A stretch of 5,203 nucleotides of DNA from Methylomicrobium sp. (GTDB lineage Bacteria > Pseudomonadota > Gammaproteobacteria > Methylococcales > Methylomonadaceae). Every line of letters starts with the position of its first letter. Position 1 is the stretch's first letter. Shown one piece after another: positions 4,080 through 5,203 of the stretch. Made by a program: the position numbers and the translations under genes. The stretch is taken from assembly GCA_007135635.1 (NCBI GenBank), contig SLIO01000391.1, forward strand, positions 1 through 5,203, in the 5' to 3' direction. The notes beneath the pieces are model-generated. The model was not told the DNA's origin. It did no database searches and was given only the letters and a program-made list of their open reading frames with translations.

Positions 4080-5203
4080 ATGAACAAACCAAAAAAAGTC
4101 GCAATTCTCACTGCAGGCGGTTTAGCGCCTTGCCTTAGTTCAGCCATCGGTAGTCTCATCGAGCGTTACACCGAAATCGACCCTTCGATCGAGATTATCT
4201 GCTACCGTAGCGGTTACAAAGGCCTGCTACTCGGCGATTCTTACGCCGTGACCCCAAAAATCCGCGAAAACGCCGCGTTGCTGCATAAGTTCGGCGGTTC
4301 GCCGATCGGCAACAGCCGGGTCAAGCTGACCAACGTCAAAGATTGCATCAAGCGCGGCTTGGTTCAAGAAGGTCAGGATCCTCAAAAAGTAGCGGCCGAT
4401 CAATTAGTCAAAGACGGCGTCGATGTGCTGCATACGATCGGCGGCGACGACACCAATACCGCGGCAGCCGATTTGGCGGCCTTCCTGGCGAAAAACGATT
4501 ACGGATTGACGGTCATCGGTTTACCGAAAACGATCGATAACGATGTTTTCCCGATCAAACAATCCTTGGGCGCTTGGACTGCGGCAGAGCAGGGCGCGCA
4601 GTACTTTCAGAACGTTGTGGCCGAATATAACGCCAATCCGCGCATGCTGATCGTTCATGAAGTCATGGGGCGCAATTGCGGATGGCTGACTGCCGCGACC
4701 GCAATGGAATACCGCAAATTGTTGGATCGCTCCGAATGGCTGCCTGAAATCGGTCTCGATCGTGCCGCATACGAAGTTCACGGCGTTTTTGTGCCGGAAA
4801 TGGAAATCGATCTGGCAGCCGAAGCGAAGCGCTTGCGCGAGGTGATGGATAAGGTCGATTGCGTCAATATTTTCGTTTCGGAAGGCGCGGGTGTCGATGC
4901 GATCGTCGCCGAGATGCAGGCCAAGGGCCAAGAAGTTCCGCGCGATGCTTTCGGTCACATCAAGCTCGATGCGGTCAATCCGGGTAAATGGTTCGGCGAG
5001 CAATTCGCCGAAATGATCGGCGCGGAAAAAACCTTGATTCAAAAATCGGGATATTTCGCACGGGCATCGGCATCGAACGTCGATGATATTCGTTTGATCA
5101 AATCCTGTGCCGATTTAGCGGTCGAATGCGCATTCCGCCGCGAGTCCGGCGTGATCGGTCACGATGAAGATAACGGTAACGTCTTGCGTGCGATCGAGTT
5201 CCC
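4080..5203 (+). CDS. pfp: Pyrophosphate-dependent 6-phosphofructokinase (3' end outside window)
   Basis: 374 residues are visible with no stop, so the gene continues past the window; the family is usually around 400-420 for this group. The enzyme interconverts fructose 6-phosphate plus PPi and fructose 1,6-bisphosphate plus Pi in the cytosol. The glycine-rich start KKVAILTAGGLAPCLS (5-20) leads to GGDDTN (121-126), PKTIDND (149-155, catalytic Asp D153), MGRNCGW (196-202), SEGAG (267-271) and KSGYFARAS (322-330). D124, where ATP enzymes have Gly, and K150 in PKTIDND, where ATP enzymes have PGTIDND, are the two residues known to select PPi over ATP. The ATG is the only choice: an in-frame TAA lies at 4059-4061 and no other start codon intervenes. 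No clear ribosome site is seen. In methanotrophs this enzyme serves the ribulose monophosphate route and may also act on sedoheptulose phosphates. It is divergent from the spermidine-synthase-like gene. Confidence 0.95.
   Translation, partial: MNKPKKVAILTAGGLAPCLSSAIGSLIERYTEIDPSIEIICYRSGYKGLLLGDSYAVTPKIRENAALLHKFGGSPIGNSRVKLTNVKDCIKRGLVQEGQDPQKVAADQLVKDGVDVLHTIGGDDTNTAAADLAAFLAKNDYGLTVIGLPKTIDNDVFPIKQSLGAWTAAEQGAQYFQNVVAEYNANPRMLIVHEVMGRNCGWLTAATAMEYRKLLDRSEWLPEIGLDRAAYEVHGVFVPEMEIDLAAEAKRLREVMDKVDCVNIFVSEGAGVDAIVAEMQAKGQEVPRDAFGHIKLDAVNPGKWFGEQFAEMIGAEKTLIQKSGYFARASASNVDDIRLIKSCADLAVECAFRRESGVIGHDEDNGNVLRAIEF

Noticed and set aside
4343..4540. A 65-residue plus-strand frame inside pfp
   Set aside because: It is an out-of-frame, arginine- and serine-rich shadow of pfp.
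4521..5042. A 173-residue minus-strand open frame
   Set aside because: It is antisense to pfp, whose motifs are all intact; the frame follows from the codon pattern of pfp.
4080..5203. ATP-dependent phosphofructokinase (PfkA)
   Set aside because: GGDD and PKTIDND replace the GGDG and PGTIDND of ATP enzymes.

Overview
The window looks like a gammaproteobacterial chromosome. It is probably from a type I methanotroph of the Methylococcales (Methylotuvimicrobium/Methylomicrobium-like). That placement is an inference from three things: a pyrophosphate-type phosphofructokinase, the style of the dispersed repeats (CACTGCCATTAAGTTAAG ends, and hairpins with a GAGYCTGTCGA loop), and proteins that read as gammaproteobacterial. 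No marker gene proves it.

Layout. Positions 1-275 hold what appears to be the 3' end of a rightward outer-membrane beta-barrel gene, broken by a GC-rich palindromic repeat at about 58-169. Its last strand and stop codon meet, tail to tail, the end of a leftward two-gene unit. That unit is a spermidine-synthase-like protein (2404-3207, or to 3255 from a TTG start) followed by a YgiQ-family radical SAM protein (272-2407). The two overlap by four bases (ATGA), so they are very likely co-transcribed and translationally coupled. From 4080 to the window edge a rightward gene encodes 374 residues of a PPi-dependent 6-phosphofructokinase (pfp), cut off by the window.

The divergent intergenic region (3208-4079, 872 bp) is the most interesting part. 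About half of it (449 bp) is made of non-coding mobile elements with CACTG...CAGTG inverted ends and 11-bp target duplications. An old copy (3358-3643) has decayed ends and a 9/11 target duplication. It is interrupted by a younger, different 134-bp element (3424-3557) with perfect 18-bp ends and a perfect 11-bp duplication. A second 141-bp relative of the old copy (3877-4017), also with a perfect 11-bp duplication, sits 62 bp before the pfp start codon, next to a possible promoter. The young nested element carries two inverted copies of a 33-nt hairpin. Of the nine differences between the copies, eight fall in the stem and all preserve pairing, while the loop is conserved. A further 26-bp direct repeat (24/26) flanks the old element.

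How the genes fit together. Pfp runs the reversible fructose-6-phosphate/fructose-1,6-bisphosphate step central to ribulose monophosphate formaldehyde assimilation in methanotrophs. The YgiQ and spermidine-synthase-like proteins have no established shared pathway, and their coupling is a genuine lead. No transposase, CRISPR array, tRNA or rRNA is visible. I found no new protein-based system. The novelty, if any, lies in the small non-coding elements and the hairpin they carry.
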